A stretch of DNA of 64,000 nucleotides from Pseudomonas oryzae (GCF_900104805.1 NZ_LT629751.1:3453001-3517000); one strand, 5' to 3'. Positions 37,906 to 48,044 are shown, counted from the first letter of the stretch. Notes: generated by a model from the letters alone, not told the origin. Numbers and translations are program-made.

Positions 37906-38262
37906 TTACTTGCGGATCGGCTTGCGCGGACCCTTGCGAGTACGGGCATTGGTCTTGGTACGCTGACCATGAACCGGCAGACCGCGGCGATGACGCAGAC
38001 CACGGTAGCAACCGAGGTCCATCAGGCGCTTGATGTTCATGTTGATTTCGCGGCGCAGGTCACCCTCGGTGGTGAGCTTGGCGACTTCGCCACGCAGCTG
38101 CTCGATCTGCTCGTCGGACAGATCCTTGATTTTCGCTGCCGGATTGACACCGGTAGCGGCGCAGATGGCCTGCGCGGTAGTGCGACCGACACCATAGATG
38201 TAGGTCAGCGAGATAACAGTGTGTTTGTTATCCGGAATGTTGACGCCTGCAATACGGGCCAT
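37906..38262 (-). CDS. rpsM: 30S ribosomal protein S13
   Basis: Head protein of the 30S subunit contacting the P-site tRNA and the intersubunit bridge. It has 118 residues. It opens [14 protein letters not shown] and has the helix-two-turn-helix region and the signature [18 protein letters not shown], then a basic tail [10 protein letters not shown]. It is the first gene of the alpha operon here, about 50 bases downstream of a promoter at 38320-38348 that follows a hairpin after rpmJ. Confidence 0.99.
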   Translation of the reverse strand: MARIAGVNIPDNKHTVISLTYIYGVGRTTAQAICAATGVNPAAKIKDLSDEQIEQLRGEVAKLTTEGDLRREINMNIKRLMDLGCYRGLRHRRGLPVHGQRTKTNARTRKGPRKPIRK

Positions 38263-38319
38263 TCAGAAAAACTCCAATTGACAGCTATCCGCGCCCCGGA
38301 AGCCAAGAAAAGGGCGTGG

Positions 38320-38348
38320 ATATTAACGCTGTAATAACAAATAATCAA
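38320..38348 (-). promoter_or_regulatory. Alpha-operon promoter upstream of rpsM
   Basis: On the - strand TTGATT (complement of 38343-38348), a 17-base spacer and TAATAT (complement of 38320-38325) form a strong sigma70 promoter. Its -35 element abuts the hairpin at 38349-38372. The predicted leader is about 50 bases. Confidence 0.75.
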
Positions 38349-38372
38349 CCCGGCAGCACACTAGCTGCCGGG
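38349..38372 (-). terminator. Hairpin between rpmJ and rpsM
   Basis: A 9-bp perfect stem (CCCGGCAGC / GCTGCCGGG) with a 6-base loop begins 18 bases after the rpmJ stop and is followed by TTGATTATTTGTTATT. It resembles a terminator with an interrupted T tract and probably ends the spc-type unit at least partly. Confidence 0.6.
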
Positions 38373-38390
38373 CTGGCTCGCAGATCACAC

Positions 38391-38507
38391 TCAGCCTTGG
38401 CGCTGCTTGTGGCGCGGTTCCACGCTGCAGATCACGCGAACGACGCCTTCGCGACGCACGATCTTGCAGTTGCGGCACAGCTTCTTGACCGATGCACGAA
38501 CTTTCAT
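38391..38507 (-). CDS. rpmJ: 50S ribosomal protein L36
   Basis: Smallest ribosomal protein, 38 residues, too short for many gene finders. It opens [19 protein letters not shown] and ends EPRHKQRQG. The zinc-ribbon ligands C11, C14, C27 and H33 (ICSVEPRHK) are present, so this is the zinc-containing form; zinc-starved Pseudomonas can replace it with a cysteine-free paralogue, which is not in this window. It follows secY by 27 bases and has GGAG before the ATG. Confidence 0.97.
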   Translation of the reverse strand: MKVRASVKKLCRNCKIVRREGVVRVICSVEPRHKQRQG

Positions 38508-38534
38508 CAGTTACTCCTCGAACCTTACGGACTA

Positions 38535-39863
38535 TCAGCGCAGCATGCCGCCGCCGTAGCTCTTCAGGTTGGCTTTCTTCATCAGGGAATCGTACTGGTG
38601 CGAAACGAGGTGCGATTGTACTTGGGACATGAAGTCCATAACAACGACCACGACGATCAGCAACGAGGTCCCGCCAAGGTAGAACGGCACGTTGGCAGCC
38701 ACCACCAGGAACTGCGGCAGCAGGCACACGGCCGTCATGTACAGAGCACCGAACATGGTCAAGCGGGTCAGCACGCCGTCGATGTAACGCGCAGACTGCT
38801 CGCCGGGACGGATACCCGGAATGAACGCACCGGACTTCTTCAGGTTTTCCGCCACATCCTTCGGATTGAACATCAGTGCCGTATAGAAGAAGCAGAAGAA
38901 AATGATCCCTGCACTAAACAGCAGAATGTTCAACGGCTGCCCGGGAGCGATGGCCTGCGCGATGTCCTGCATCCAGCTCATGCCCTCACCCTGGCCGAAC
39001 CAGGCGCCCAAGGACGCCGGGAACAGCAGGATGCTGCTGGCGAAGATCGCCGGGATGACCCCGGCCATGTTCACCTTCAGCGGCAGGTGGCTGGTCTGCG
39101 CAGCGAAGACCTTGCGGCCCTGCTGGCGCTTGGCGTAGTGCACCGCGATACGACGCTGGCCACGCTCGATGAACACCACGAAACCGATGATGGCTACCGC
39201 CAGCAGACCGATGGCAATCAGGGCGAAGATGTTGATATCACCCTGGCGAGCAGACTCGAAGGACTGCCCGATCGCCGACGGCAGGCCGGCGACGATACCG
39301 GCGAAGATCAGCATCGAGATGCCGTTGCCGATACCACGCTCGGTGATCTGCTCACCCAGCCACATCATGAACAGCGCACCAGCCACGAAGGTGGTGACCG
39401 CCACGAAGTGGAAGCCGAAATCGGTGCTGAAGGCCACACCCTGACTGGCCAGACCAACGGACATGCCGATGGCCTGAACCAACGCCAGGGCAACAGTGCC
39501 GTAGCGGGTGTACTGGCTGATCTTGCGACGACCAGCCTCACCTTCCTTCTTCAACTGCTCCAGCTGCGGACTGATCGCCGTCATGAGCTGCATGATGATC
39601 GACGCCGAGATGTACGGCATGATCCCCAGTGCAAAGATGCTCATGCGCTCCAGCGCACCGCCGGAAAACATGTTGAACAGGCTAAGAATGGTCCCCTCGT
39701 TCTGCCGGAACAGCTCGGCCAGCCGGTCAGGATTGATGCCGGGCACCGGGATGTGCGCGCCGATCCGATAGACGATGATCGCCATGAACAGGAAACGCAA
39801 ACGAGCCCAGAGCTCGGACAGCCCGCCATTGCTGAGCGCGGAGAGAGCACCTTGCTTAGCCAT
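38535..39863 (-). CDS. secY: Protein translocase subunit SecY
   Basis: Channel-forming subunit of the SecYEG translocon in the inner membrane, 442 residues with ten membrane helices. Recognisable are the opening [21 protein letters not shown], the plug-region [32 protein letters not shown], and the cytoplasmic loop [15 protein letters not shown]. It begins immediately after the rplO stop. Its position in the spc operon among ribosomal genes is universal. Confidence 0.99.
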   Translation of the reverse strand: MAKQGALSALSNGGLSELWARLRFLFMAIIVYRIGAHIPVPGINPDRLAELFRQNEGTILSLFNMFSGGALERMSIFALGIMPYISASIIMQLMTAISPQLEQLKKEGEAGRRKISQYTRYGTVALALVQAIGMSVGLASQGVAFSTDFGFHFVAVTTFVAGALFMMWLGEQITERGIGNGISMLIFAGIVAGLPSAIGQSFESARQGDINIFALIAIGLLAVAIIGFVVFIERGQRRIAVHYAKRQQGRKVFAAQTSHLPLKVNMAGVIPAIFASSILLFPASLGAWFGQGEGMSWMQDIAQAIAPGQPLNILLFSAGIIFFCFFYTALMFNPKDVAENLKKSGAFIPGIRPGEQSARYIDGVLTRLTMFGALYMTAVCLLPQFLVVAANVPFYLGGTSLLIVVVVVMDFMSQVQSHLVSHQYDSLMKKANLKSYGGGMLR

Positions 39864-40304
39864 TTAGTCCTCGATTTTGCCGCCAGCTGCTTCGATGGCT
39901 GCACGTGCACCCTTGGTGACGGCAATGCCCTTCAGGGTGACCGCACGGGCAACTTCGCCGGACAGCATGACCTTCACACGCTGCACGTTCTGGTTGACCA
40001 GGTTGGCATCCTTCAGCGACTGCAGAGTGACGACGTCACCCTCGACCTTGGCCAGCTCGGAGGTGCGGATTTCCGCACGATCCATGGCCTTCAGCGAGGT
40101 GAAGCCGAACTTCGGCAGACGACGGTGCAGCGGCTGCTGGCCGCCCTCGAAGCCCGGAGCGATCTTGCCGCCGGTACGCGAGGTCTGACCCTTGTGGCCG
40201 CGACCACCGGTCTTGCCCAGGCCGCTACCGATACCGCGACCCGGACGATGCTTTTCGCGACGGGCACCCGGCGCGGAACGCAGGTCGTTCAGTTGCATGG
40301 TCAT
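39864..40304 (-). CDS. rplO: 50S ribosomal protein L15
   Basis: Late-assembly protein of the large subunit, 146 residues. The Gly/Arg-rich N-terminus ([21 protein letters not shown]) and [18 protein letters not shown] are diagnostic. The ATG at 40304 is used because GGAGG lies eight bases before it. An ATG two codons later (40298) matches the usual family N-terminus but is 14 bases from the ribosome site. It is followed directly by secY. Confidence 0.98.
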   Translation of the reverse strand: MTMQLNDLRSAPGARREKHRPGRGIGSGLGKTGGRGHKGQTSRTGGKIAPGFEGGQQPLHRRLPKFGFTSLKAMDRAEIRTSELAKVEGDVVTLQSLKDANLVNQNVQRVKVMLSGEVARAVTLKGIAVTKGARAAIEAAGGKIED

Positions 40305-40307
40305 GGA

Positions 40308-40490
40308 TTAACCCTCCACACGCAGCAGGTAGTAGGCCTTGTTGATCATCCCGCGATTCTCGGGAGTGTCCAGGACCTCTACGGTGTGGTTGATGCGACG
40401 CAGGCCGAGACCCTTGACGCACGCCTTGTGGTTGGCCAGACGGCCGTTCACGCTCTTGATCAGCGTGACCTTGATCTTGGCATTGGACAT
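40308..40490 (-). CDS. rpmD: 50S ribosomal protein L30
   Basis: A 60-residue large-subunit protein. The core [13 protein letters not shown], then [15 protein letters not shown] and [14 protein letters not shown], is typical. The start ATG is preceded closely by the rpsE stop, and the rplO start follows after three bases, so rpsE-rpmD-rplO are tightly packed. Confidence 0.98.
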   Translation of the reverse strand: MSNAKIKVTLIKSVNGRLANHKACVKGLGLRRINHTVEVLDTPENRGMINKAYYLLRVEG

Positions 40491-40492
40491 GA

Positions 40493-40993
40493 TCAGAGAA
40501 TCTCCTCGACGCTCTTGCCACGCTTGGCCGCCACGGAGTCCGGGGACTGCATGTTCTTCAGACCCTTGAAGGTGGCGTATACCACGTTCACCGGGTTGGT
40601 CGAACCGTAGCACTTGGCCAGAACGTTCTGCACACCAGCCACTTCCAGAACGGCACGCATGGCGCCGCCGGCGATGACACCGGTACCTTCCGAAGCCGGC
40701 TGCATGTACACCTTGGAGGCGCCATGGGCGGACTTGATCGGGTACTGCAGGGTGGTGCCGTTCAGATCGACCTGGATCATGTTGCGGCGAGCCGCTTCCA
40801 TGGCCTTCTGGATGGCAGCCGGGACTTCGCGGGACTTGCCGCGACCGAAACCGACGCGACCCTTGCCATCACCCACCACGGTCAGCGCGGTGAAGGTGAA
40901 GATACGGCCGCCCTTGACGGTCTTGGCAACGCGGTTAACCTGAACCAGCTTCTCGATGTAGCCTTCGTCGCGCTTCTGCTCGTTGTTCGCCAT
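40493..40993 (-). CDS. rpsE: 30S ribosomal protein S5
   Basis: Small-subunit protein at the mRNA entry tunnel that affects decoding fidelity. It has 166 residues. The N-terminal double-stranded-RNA-binding-like domain contains [20 protein letters not shown], and the C-terminal domain has [19 protein letters not shown]. The spectinomycin-associated loop ([10 protein letters not shown]) appears wild type. It lies between rplR and rpmD. Confidence 0.99.
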   Translation of the reverse strand: MANNEQKRDEGYIEKLVQVNRVAKTVKGGRIFTFTALTVVGDGKGRVGFGRGKSREVPAAIQKAMEAARRNMIQVDLNGTTLQYPIKSAHGASKVYMQPASEGTGVIAGGAMRAVLEVAGVQNVLAKCYGSTNPVNVVYATFKGLKNMQSPDSVAAKRGKSVEEIL

Positions 40994-40996
40994 TTC

Positions 40997-41347
40997 TTAG
41001 AACTCCAGCCCGCCTTCACGAGCAGCGTCGGCCAGTGCCTTCACACGACCGTGGTACTTGAAGCCAGAACGGTCGAATGCGACCTTGGTGACGCCAGCGG
41101 CTTTCGCACGCTCGGCCACCAGCAGGCCAACCTTCTTGGCTGCTTCGACGTTGCCGGTGGCGGCGCCACGCAGCTCCTTGTCCAGAGTCGAGGCACTGGC
41201 CAGGACCTTGCCGCCGTCGGCCGAAATGACCTGGGCGTACATGTGCTGGGAAGAGCGGTACACGCAAAGGCGTACGGCCTCCAGCTCGCGCATCTTCAGG
41301 CGTGCCTGGCGAGCGCGACGCAGACGGATAACTTTCTTGTCGCTCAT
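40997..41347 (-). CDS. rplR: 50S ribosomal protein L18
   Basis: 5S rRNA-binding protein, 116 residues. The Arg-rich N-terminus ([17 protein letters not shown]) and the C-terminal [22 protein letters not shown] are conserved. With L5 (rplE, in the previous unit) it anchors 5S rRNA in the central protuberance. It is three bases upstream of rpsE. Confidence 0.99.
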   Translation of the reverse strand: MSDKKVIRLRRARQARLKMRELEAVRLCVYRSSQHMYAQVISADGGKVLASASTLDKELRGAATGNVEAAKKVGLLVAERAKAAGVTKVAFDRSGFKYHGRVKALADAAREGGLEF

Positions 41348-41357
41348 TTGCTATGCC

Positions 41358-41891
41358 CTACTTCTTCTTGGCTTCTTTGCGAAGGACCACTTCGTCAGCG
41401 TAACGAACGCCCTTGCCCTTGTACGGCTCCGGACGACGGAAATCGCGGATCTCAGCGGCCACCTGGCCGACCACTTGCTTGTCGATACCCTTGATCAGGA
41501 TATCGGTCTGGCTCGGGGTCTCGGCGGTGATGCCTTCCGGCAGCTCATACTCGACCGGATGGGAGAAGCCGAGGGCCAGCGACAGAACATTGCCTTTGGC
41601 CTGGGCGCGGTAACCAACGCCAACCAGCTGGAGCTTGCGCTCGAAGCCCTGGCTGACGCCAACCACCATGTTGTTGACCAGGGCGCGGGTGGTACCGGCC
41701 ATGGCACGAGTCTGCTGATCGCCATTGCGGGCTGCGAAACGCAGCTCGCTGCCATCCTGGATCACTTCCACGGACGGATGCACGTTCAGCTCGAGAGTAC
41801 CCTTGGCACCCTTGACGGACAGCTGCTGACCGGCCAGCTTGACTTCAACGCCAGCGGGCAGGGCAACGGGGTTCTTAGCAACGCGAGACAT
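41358..41891 (-). CDS. rplF: 50S ribosomal protein L6
   Basis: Large-subunit protein near the factor-binding site, 177 residues in two similar domains. It has the opening [17 protein letters not shown] and the C-terminal signature [16 protein letters not shown]. The tail ends KEAKKK. It is 11 bases downstream of rpsH. Confidence 0.99.
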   Translation of the reverse strand: MSRVAKNPVALPAGVEVKLAGQQLSVKGAKGTLELNVHPSVEVIQDGSELRFAARNGDQQTRAMAGTTRALVNNMVVGVSQGFERKLQLVGVGYRAQAKGNVLSLALGFSHPVEYELPEGITAETPSQTDILIKGIDKQVVGQVAAEIRDFRRPEPYKGKGVRYADEVVLRKEAKKK

Positions 41892-41902
41892 GCTGATCCC
41901 CC

Positions 41903-42295
41903 TTAGAACACGGTGCAGAGCACTTCACCGCCGACACCGGCAGCGCGTGCAGCGCGATCGGTCATCACACCTTTGTTGGTGGAGACGATCGAAACGCCGA
42001 GACCGCCGCGAACCTTCGGCAGCTGCTCGACACCCTTGTACTGGCGCAGACCGGGACGGCTGACGCGCTTGAGCTCTTCGATGACCGGCTTGCCTTCGAA
42101 GTACTTCAGTTCGATGGACAGCTGCTGCTTGACGTCGCCGCTGACCTGGAAATCCGCGATGTAGCCTTCGTCCTTCAGAACTTTTGCTACTGCCGCCTTC
42201 AGCTTGGAAGACGGCATGGTCACCACAGTCTTCTCAGCCATCTGGGCATTACGGATACGAGTTAGCATGTCCGCTAACGGGTCCTGCATACTCAT
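41903..42295 (-). CDS. rpsH: 30S ribosomal protein S8
   Basis: Central-domain 16S rRNA-binding protein and, in E. coli, the translational repressor of the spc operon. It has 130 residues. It opens [18 protein letters not shown], and the C-terminal motif [21 protein letters not shown] is invariant. Unusually, it is separated from rpsN by 176 bases that contain a strong terminator and an overlapping promoter. rpsH therefore appears to start its own transcription unit here. AGGAG precedes the ATG. Confidence 0.99.
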   Translation of the reverse strand: MSMQDPLADMLTRIRNAQMAEKTVVTMPSSKLKAAVAKVLKDEGYIADFQVSGDVKQQLSIELKYFEGKPVIEELKRVSRPGLRQYKGVEQLPKVRGGLGVSIVSTNKGVMTDRAARAAGVGGEVLCTVF

Positions 42296-42379
42296 GGGCT
42301 TGATGCTCCTGAAACAAAAAAAGCCTTTCGGCCGTTACATGCCCGAGACCGGGCAAAGCCAGGCTCAGGCGAGCCAAAC

Positions 42380-42408
42380 ATTCTAGAGACTGATCAAAAA
42401 CGAATCAA
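42380..42408 (-). promoter_or_regulatory. Internal promoter upstream of rpsH
   Basis: On the - strand TTGATT (complement of 42403-42408), a 17-base spacer and TAGAAT (complement of 42380-42385) form a near-consensus sigma70 promoter. Its -35 element lies within the 3' arm of the rpsN terminator. The predicted leader before rpsH is about 78 bases. Confidence 0.75.
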
Positions 42409-42430
42409 GCCCCGAAAGGGGCTTGATTCG
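42396..42430 (-). terminator. Terminator inside the spc cluster, after rpsN
   Basis: A 13-bp perfect stem (CGAATCAAGCCCC / GGGGCTTGATTCG) with a 4-base loop is followed on the - strand by TTTTT. It starts 42 bases after the rpsN stop. It is one of the strongest intrinsic terminators in the window, although spc operons are normally read through here. Confidence 0.92.
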
Positions 42431-42471
42431 CTTGACCTGCCCCTCGGGCGAACCCGGGAGGCTTGTAGGTC

Positions 42472-42777
42472 TTACCAGCTGGCCTTGACCAGACCCGGCA
42501 CATCACCGCGCATGGCAGCTTCACGCAGCTTGTTACGGCTCAGGCCGAACTTGCGGTAGAAGCCGTGCGGACGACCGGTGATGCGGCAGCGGTTGCGCAG
42601 ACGGGAAGCCGACGCGTCGCGCGGCTGCTTCTGCAGGGCTACCAGGGCTTCCCAGCGCTGCTCCGGAGTGGAGTTCGGGCTGGCAATGACAGCTTTCAGC
42701 TCGGCACGCTTCTTGGCGTACTTCGCAACCGTTTGCTGACGCTTCAGCTCACGGTTCTTCATGCTCATTTTGGCCAT
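42472..42777 (-). CDS. rpsN: 30S ribosomal protein S14
   Basis: Small-subunit head protein, 101 residues, the long zinc-independent type. It opens [15 protein letters not shown] and ends with [25 protein letters not shown] and VPGLVKASW. The single cysteine shows that the four-Cys zinc site is absent. The ATG at 42777 is chosen from the family N-terminus; further upstream codons belong to rplE's end. It is the last gene before the terminator at 42396-42430. Confidence 0.98.
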   Translation of the reverse strand: MAKMSMKNRELKRQQTVAKYAKKRAELKAVIASPNSTPEQRWEALVALQKQPRDASASRLRNRCRITGRPHGFYRKFGLSRNKLREAAMRGDVPGLVKASW

Positions 42778-42790
42778 GTTCCTACTCCAA

Positions 42791-43330
42791 TCAGTTGCGG
42801 AACGGGAATTTGAAGGCGCGCAGCAGGGCGCGGCCTTCATCATCGGTACGGGCGGTGGTGGTCAGGGTGATGTCCATGCCACGCAGCGCATCGATCTTGT
42901 CGTAATCGATTTCCGGGAAGATGATCTGCTCTTTGACGCCCATGCTGTAGTTGCCACGACCATCGAAGGACTTGGCATTCAGGCCGCGGAAGTCACGCAC
43001 GCGCGGCAGGGAGATGGTCAGCAGACGATCCAGGAACTCGTACATGCGCTCGCCACGCAGGGTCACCTTGACGCCGATCGGCCAGCCTTCGCGGACCTTG
43101 AAGCCTGCGACAGACTTGCGAGCGAGGGTAACCACCGGCTTCTGACCGGAGATCTTCTCCATGTCAGCCAGCGCGTTCTCGATGACCTTCTTGTCACCGA
43201 TCGCTTCGCCGAGACCCATGTTCAGGGTGATCTTGGTGATGCGCGGAACTTCCATCACGTTCGCCAGCTTCAGGTCTTCCTTCAGCTTGGGGGCGATTTC
43301 TTTCCGGTAAATCTCTTTCAATCGTGCCAT
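42791..43330 (-). CDS. rplE: 50S ribosomal protein L5
   Basis: 5S rRNA-binding protein of the central protuberance, 179 residues. It opens [16 protein letters not shown] and carries [15 protein letters not shown] and the C-terminal [21 protein letters not shown] motif. In E. coli, S8 represses the spc operon at the rplE start; because rpsH has its own promoter here, that feedback may differ. It follows rplX by 19 bases. Confidence 0.99.
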   Translation of the reverse strand: MARLKEIYRKEIAPKLKEDLKLANVMEVPRITKITLNMGLGEAIGDKKVIENALADMEKISGQKPVVTLARKSVAGFKVREGWPIGVKVTLRGERMYEFLDRLLTISLPRVRDFRGLNAKSFDGRGNYSMGVKEQIIFPEIDYDKIDALRGMDITLTTTARTDDEGRALLRAFKFPFRN

Positions 43331-43349
43331 GGTGTTCTACCTATGATTC

Positions 43350-43664
43350 TCAAGCGCCAACCGGCTTCTGGGTGGACTTGAAGACACGAATTTTCTTGCC
43401 GTCTTCAACCTTGAAACCAACGCGGTCAGCCTTGTTGGTTTCGCCGTTGAAGATCGCAACGTTGGAAACGTGCAGCGGCGCTTCTTTCTCGACGATACCG
43501 CCTTGAACGCCCAGCATCGGGTTCGGCTTGGTATGGCGCTTGACCAGGTTGACGCCACCAACGACCAGACGGTCGTCGGCCAGCACCTTCAGCACCTTGC
43601 CACGCTTGCCCTTGTCCTTGCCGGCGATGACGATGACTTCGTCGTCACGACGAATCTTTTGCAT
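43350..43664 (-). CDS. rplX: 50S ribosomal protein L24
   Basis: Early assembly initiator of the 50S subunit, 104 residues. The KOW motif is in [21 protein letters not shown], followed by [13 protein letters not shown]. It lies between rplN and rplE with short gaps (12 and 19 bases). Confidence 0.99.
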   Translation of the reverse strand: MQKIRRDDEVIVIAGKDKGKRGKVLKVLADDRLVVGGVNLVKRHTKPNPMLGVQGGIVEKEAPLHVSNVAIFNGETNKADRVGFKVEDGKKIRVFKSTQKPVGA

Positions 43665-43676
43665 GACGGCTACTCC

Positions 43677-44045
43677 TTAGAGCACTTCGGGGGCCAGGGA
43701 GACGATCTTCATGAACTTCTCACCGCGAAGTTCACGAGTCACCGGGCCAAAGATACGGGTGCCGATGGGCTCCTGCTTGTTGTTCAGCAGGACCGCGGCG
43801 TTGCCGTCGAAACGGATGATCGAGCCATCCGGGCGACGCACGCCGTGACGGGTGCGGACGACCACGGCGCTCATGACCTGGCCCTTCTTCACCTTGCCGC
43901 GCGGAATAGCTTCCTTCACGGTCACCTTGATGATGTCACCAATGCCGGCGTAGCGACGATGCGAACCACCCAGGACCTTGATGCACATAACGCGACGAGC
44001 ACCGCTGTTGTCAGCGACGTCGAGCATGGATTGAGTCTGAATCAT
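43677..44045 (-). CDS. rplN: 50S ribosomal protein L14
   Basis: Intersubunit-bridge protein of the large subunit, 122 residues. It opens [21 protein letters not shown] and carries [21 protein letters not shown] and [11 protein letters not shown]. It is 22 bases after rpsQ, where classical spc operons begin, but I see no promoter in that gap, so it probably continues the S10 transcript. Confidence 0.99.
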   Translation of the reverse strand: MIQTQSMLDVADNSGARRVMCIKVLGGSHRRYAGIGDIIKVTVKEAIPRGKVKKGQVMSAVVVRTRHGVRRPDGSIIRFDGNAAVLLNNKQEPIGTRIFGPVTRELRGEKFMKIVSLAPEVL

Positions 44046-44067
44046 ATCTTTCTCCGACCCTTAGTCC

Positions 44068-44334
44068 TTAGACTTCCACGGCACGTTCGACGACTTCCAC
44101 CAGAGTCCAGGCCTTGGTCTTGGCCAGCGGACGGGTCTCGCGGATGGTGACCAGGTCACCAATGCGGCACTGGTTGGTTTCGTCGTGGGCGTGCAGCTTG
44201 GTCGAGCGCTTCACGTATTTACCGTAGATCGGGTGCTTGACGCGACGCTCGATCAGGACGGTGATGGTCTTGTCCATTTTGTCGCTGACAACCTTGCCGG
44301 TCAGCGTACGGACGGTCTTCTGAGCTTCAGCCAT
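44068..44334 (-). CDS. rpsQ: 30S ribosomal protein S17
   Basis: Primary 16S rRNA-binding protein with an OB fold, 88 residues. The signature is [22 protein letters not shown], with [16 protein letters not shown] and [13 protein letters not shown]. It is two bases after rpmC and is the last gene of the classical S10 operon. Confidence 0.99.
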   Translation of the reverse strand: MAEAQKTVRTLTGKVVSDKMDKTITVLIERRVKHPIYGKYVKRSTKLHAHDETNQCRIGDLVTIRETRPLAKTKAWTLVEVVERAVEV

Positions 44335-44336
44335 GA

Positions 44337-44528
44337 TTACTTACCTGCTTGCTGGTTGAGCACAGTTTTCACGCGAGCGATGTCGCGCTTCACTTGCGAG
44401 AGCAGGTGAGACTGCCCCAACTGGCCAGTTGCCTTCTGCATGCGCAGATTGAACTGGTCGCGCAGCAGGCCGAGCAGTTGCTCGTTCAGCTGCTCAACGG
44501 ATTTTTCACGAAGTTCGTTCGCTTTCAT
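44337..44528 (-). CDS. rpmC: 50S ribosomal protein L29
   Basis: A 63-residue helical protein at the peptide exit, part of the docking area for trigger factor and SRP. It reads [18 protein letters not shown], then [16 protein letters not shown]. The ATG at 44528 overlaps the rplP stop (TGATG); an in-frame GTG one codon earlier is less likely. Confidence 0.97.
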
Positions 44529-44941
44529 CACATCACCGTCCGCTTAACAAAGGTGGTCTCGAGCGGCAGCTTGGCAGCAGCCAAGGCGAAAGCCTCGCGA
44601 GCCAGCTGTTCGGATACACCCTCGATCTCGTACAGGACCTTGCCCGGCTGGATCAGGGCAACCCAGTACTCGACGCCACCCTTACCTTTACCCATACGAA
44701 CTTCCAGGGGCTTCTTGGTAACCGGCTTGTCGGGGAACACGCGGATCCAGATCTTGCCGCCACGCTTGACGTGACGAGTGAGCGCACGACGGGCAGCCTC
44801 GATCTGACGGGCAGTCAGGCGGCCACGGCTCACGGACTTCAGCGCGAACTCGCCGAAGCTGACTTTGCTACCGCGGTGAGCCAGACCACGGTTGTGGCCG
44901 GTCATCTGCTTGCGGAATTTTGTACGCTTGGGTTGCAGCAT
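44528..44941 (-). CDS. rplP: 50S ribosomal protein L16
   Basis: Large-subunit protein at the A-site and elbow of tRNA, 137 residues. It opens [19 protein letters not shown], and [23 protein letters not shown] and [12 protein letters not shown] are diagnostic. It lies between rpsC and rpmC and overlaps rpmC by one base. Confidence 0.99.
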
Positions 44942-44955
44942 GTTGCGTACTCCTC

Positions 44956-45642
44956 TTACTTAGCAGCTTTTTTGCGAGGCGCAGGCGCTTGCGGCTTGAG
45001 TTCTTCGTGCTGGCCACCGATGACCTCGCCCTTGAAGATCCAAACCTTCACACCGATCACACCGTAGGTGGTGTGCGCTTCGTAGGTGTTGTAGTCGATG
45101 TCGGCGCGCAGGGTGTGCAGCGGCACACGACCTTCGCGGTACCACTCGGTACGGGCGATTTCCGCACCACCGAGACGACCACTCACCTGGATCTTGATGC
45201 CCTTGGCACCAATGCGCATGGCGTTCTGTACGGCGCGCTTCATGGCGCGACGGAACATCACGCGACGCTCCAGCTGCTGAGCCACGCTCTGTGCAACCAG
45301 CATGGCGTCGAGCTCCGGCTTGCGGATCTCTTCGATGTTGATGTGCACCGGCACACCCATCTGCTTGGTCAGGTCCTGACGCAGCTTCTCGACATCCTCA
45401 CCCTTCTTGCCGATCACGATGCCGGGACGAGCGGTATGGATGGTGATGCGTGCAGTCTGAGCCGGACGAGCGATGTCGATACGGCTCACGGACGCGCTTT
45501 TTAGTTTGTCCAGGAGGTACTCGCGAACTTTCAGATCCGCGAACAGGTAGTCGGCGTAGGTGCGCTTGTCAGCGTACCAGACCGAGGTGTGCTCCTTGAC
45601 GATGCCCAGGCGAATGCCAGTGGGATGTACTTTCTGACCCAT
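44956..45642 (-). CDS. rpsC: 30S ribosomal protein S3
   Basis: mRNA-entry helicase-associated protein of the 30S head, 228 residues. It opens [18 protein letters not shown] and has a KH domain with [15 protein letters not shown] (about 50-64). The C-terminal domain has [21 protein letters not shown], and a Lys/Pro-rich tail follows. The start at 45642 is fixed by the family N-terminus; upstream codons overlap rplV. Confidence 0.99.
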   Translation of the reverse strand: MGQKVHPTGIRLGIVKEHTSVWYADKRTYADYLFADLKVREYLLDKLKSASVSRIDIARPAQTARITIHTARPGIVIGKKGEDVEKLRQDLTKQMGVPVHINIEEIRKPELDAMLVAQSVAQQLERRVMFRRAMKRAVQNAMRIGAKGIKIQVSGRLGGAEIARTEWYREGRVPLHTLRADIDYNTYEAHTTYGVIGVKVWIFKGEVIGGQHEELKPQAPAPRKKAAK

Positions 45643-45655
45643 CTGATCGACTCCG

Positions 45656-45988
45656 TTACTTGTCCGCAACCTTGACAGTGATATGGCAAGACCGCTTGAC
45701 GATGCGATCAGCACGGCCCTTGGCGCGCGGCATGATGCGCTTCAGCGAACGCCCTTCGTTGACGAAAACGGTGGAGACCTTCAGATCGTCCACGTCTGCG
45801 CCTTCATTGTGCTCGGCGTTGGCCACGGCCGACTCCAGCACCTTCTTGACGATGGCGGCGGCTTTTTTGCTGCTGAATGCCAGCAGATTGAGCGCTTCAC
45901 CCACCTTCTTCCCGCGGATCTGGTCGGCGACCAAGCGGGCTTTCTGGGCGGAGATGCGAGCGCCCGACAACTTAGCGGCTACTTCCAT
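45656..45988 (-). CDS. rplV: 50S ribosomal protein L22
   Basis: Exit-tunnel protein, 110 residues, whose beta-hairpin lines the macrolide-binding constriction. It carries [18 protein letters not shown] and the hairpin [20 protein letters not shown], with no insertion or deletion in the hairpin. It lies between rpsS and rpsC. Confidence 0.99.
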   Translation of the reverse strand: MEVAAKLSGARISAQKARLVADQIRGKKVGEALNLLAFSSKKAAAIVKKVLESAVANAEHNEGADVDDLKVSTVFVNEGRSLKRIMPRAKGRADRIVKRSCHITVKVADK

Positions 45989-45999
45989 TTCCTTACCCC

Positions 46000-46275
46000 T
46001 TAACGCTTGGCTTTCTTGTCCGCAGCATGACCGCGATAGGTGCGGGTAGCAGCGAACTCGCCGAGTTTGTGGCCGACCATGTCTTCGTTCACCAGAACCG
46101 GGACATGTTGACGACCGTTATGCACGGCGATGGTCAGACCGACCATCTGCGGCAGAATCATCGAACGACGCGACCAGGTCTTGATCGGCTTACGCTCGTT
46201 CTTTTCCACCGCCACTTCGACCTTCTTGATCAGGTGAAGATCGATAAACGGACCTTTTTTCAGAGAACGCGGCAC
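46000..46275 (-). CDS. rpsS: 30S ribosomal protein S19
   Basis: 30S head protein that pairs with S13, 91 residues. It opens [19 protein letters not shown] and carries [22 protein letters not shown] and [15 protein letters not shown]. It follows rplB by 17 bases. Confidence 0.99.
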   Translation of the reverse strand: MPRSLKKGPFIDLHLIKKVEVAVEKNERKPIKTWSRRSMILPQMVGLTIAVHNGRQHVPVLVNEDMVGHKLGEFAATRTYRGHAADKKAKR

Positions 46276-46292
46276 TGTCGTATCCCTCTACG

Positions 46293-47114
46293 TTACTTGC
46301 GGCGACGGACAATCATGTTGTCGGTGCGCTTGTTGGAACGGGTCTTCGCGCCCTTGGTCGGGAAGCCCCACGGCGAAACCGGATGACGGCCACCGGAGGT
46401 ACGACCTTCACCACCACCATGCGGGTGGTCGACCGGGTTCATGGCGGCACCACGAACGGTCGGACGGATACCTTTCCAGCGCTTGGCACCGGCCTTACCC
46501 AGCGAACGCAGGCTGTGCTCGGAGTTCGAGACTTCGCCCAGGGTCGCGCGGCACTCAGCCAGGACTTTGCGCATTTCGCCGGAGCGCAGACGCAGGGTCA
46601 CGTAGGCACCTTCACGAGCCACCAGCTGCACGGAAGCACCAGCGGAACGCGCGATCTGGGCGCCCTTGCCCGGCTTCAGCTCGATCCCGTGGACGGTGGA
46701 ACCGACCGGGATGTTGCGCAGCGGCAGGGAGTTGCCAGCCTTGATCGGCGCGTGGGCACCGGAGATCAGCTGGTCGCCAGCGCTCACGCCTTTCGGCGCG
46801 ATGATGTAACGACGCTCGCCATCTGCGTACTTCAGCAGGGCGATGTGGGCAGTACGGTTCGGATCGTATTCCACGCGCTCGACGATGGCAGGAATGCCAT
46901 CCTTGTCGCGACGGAAATCGACCAGACGGTAGTGCTGCTTGTGACCACCACCGATGTGGCGGGTGGTGATGCGGCCGTTGTTGTTACGGCCACCGGTCTT
47001 GCTCTTCTTCTCGACCAGCGGAGCGTACGGAGCGCCCTTGTGCAGGTCGGCATTGACAACCTTGACCACGAAACGGCGGCCAGCGGAAGTCGGCTTGCAC
47101 TTAACGATTGCCAT
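46293..47114 (-). CDS. rplB: 50S ribosomal protein L2
   Basis: Highly conserved large-subunit protein near the peptidyl-transferase centre, 273 residues. It opens [19 protein letters not shown], and [22 protein letters not shown], read in parts, and the C-terminal [20 protein letters not shown] are invariant. The conserved His in HPHGGGEG is present. It lies between rplW and rpsS. Confidence 0.99.
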   Translation of the reverse strand: MAIVKCKPTSAGRRFVVKVVNADLHKGAPYAPLVEKKSKTGGRNNNGRITTRHIGGGHKQHYRLVDFRRDKDGIPAIVERVEYDPNRTAHIALLKYADGERRYIIAPKGVSAGDQLISGAHAPIKAGNSLPLRNIPVGSTVHGIELKPGKGAQIARSAGASVQLVAREGAYVTLRLRSGEMRKVLAECRATLGEVSNSEHSLRSLGKAGAKRWKGIRPTVRGAAMNPVDHPHGGGEGRTSGGRHPVSPWGFPTKGAKTRSNKRTDNMIVRRRK

Positions 47115-47128
47115 GATGCACTCCTACC

Positions 47129-47431
47129 TTACTCAGCGGCGCCGCTGGTGAAATCGAGGTCTTGGCCCGGCTGGAGGGCGATGTACGCCTTTTTCCAGTC
47201 GTTGCGCTTACCGAAGCCACGCACGGTGCGCTTGGTCTTGCCCTTGACGTTCAGGGTGCTGACGCGCTCGACCTTGACACCGAACAGGGTTTCGACGGCC
47301 TTCTTGATTTCCAGCTTGGTTGCATCGGTCGCAACCTTGAAAACGAACTGGCTCTTGCCATCGGCAAGGGTCGTGGCCTTCTCGGAGATGTGCGGGCCAA
47401 CCAGCACTTTGAATACGCGTTCCTGGTTCAT
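47129..47431 (-). CDS. rplW: 50S ribosomal protein L23
   Basis: Exit-site protein that docks trigger factor and SRP, 100 residues. It opens [18 protein letters not shown] and carries [20 protein letters not shown] and [11 protein letters not shown]-like [13 protein letters not shown]. The start overlaps the rplD stop by four bases. Confidence 0.98.
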   Translation of the reverse strand: MNQERVFKVLVGPHISEKATTLADGKSQFVFKVATDATKLEIKKAVETLFGVKVERVSTLNVKGKTKRTVRGFGKRNDWKKAYIALQPGQDLDFTSGAAE

Positions 47432-48030
47432 CCCAGCAGCTCCTCGAATTTCTTCACGGCGGACACGGTGACCAGCACCTTGTCGTAGGCGATCAGGCTG
47501 ACCGGGTCGGAACCCTGCACGTCACGCACATCGACGTGCGGCAGGTTGCGCGCTGCCAGGTACAGGTTCTCATCGACGCCTTCGGTCACGATCAGCACAT
47601 CGGAGAGGCCCAGGCCGCCCAGCTTGCTTACCAGAGCCTTGGTCTTCGGCGCTTCGACGGCGAAGTCCTCGACCACGATCAGACGCTCCTGACGCACCAG
47701 TTCGCTCAGGATCGAGCGCAGGGCGGCACGGTACATCTTCTTGTTCAGCTTCTGGGAGTGATCCTGCGGCTTGGCTGCGAAGGTCACGCCACCCGAACGC
47801 CAGATGGGGCTGCGGATGGAGCCGGCACGGGCACGGCCCGAACCCTTCTGGCGCCACGGCTTCTTGCCACCACCACGAACTTCAGCGCGGGTCAGCTGAG
47901 CACGAGTGCCCTGACGACCGCCAGCCATGTAGGCGACAACGGCCTGGTGAACCAGAGTCTCGTTGAACTCGCCGCCAAAGGTACGCTCGGAGACTTCGAT
48001 CGCCTGCGCACCGTTCACATTCAGTTGCAT
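47428..48030 (-). CDS. rplD: 50S ribosomal protein L4
   Basis: Exit-tunnel protein, 200 residues; in E. coli it also represses the S10 operon by attenuation and translational control. It has [23 protein letters not shown], read as two blocks around RQGTRAQ, and [19 protein letters not shown]. The predicted S10 leader here is only about 55 bases, too short for the E. coli-style L4 target. It lies between rplC and rplW. Confidence 0.99.
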   Translation of the reverse strand: MQLNVNGAQAIEVSERTFGGEFNETLVHQAVVAYMAGGRQGTRAQLTRAEVRGGGKKPWRQKGSGRARAGSIRSPIWRSGGVTFAAKPQDHSQKLNKKMYRAALRSILSELVRQERLIVVEDFAVEAPKTKALVSKLGGLGLSDVLIVTEGVDENLYLAARNLPHVDVRDVQGSDPVSLIAYDKVLVTVSAVKKFEELLG

Positions 48031-48044
48031 CTCTCGAATCCCCC

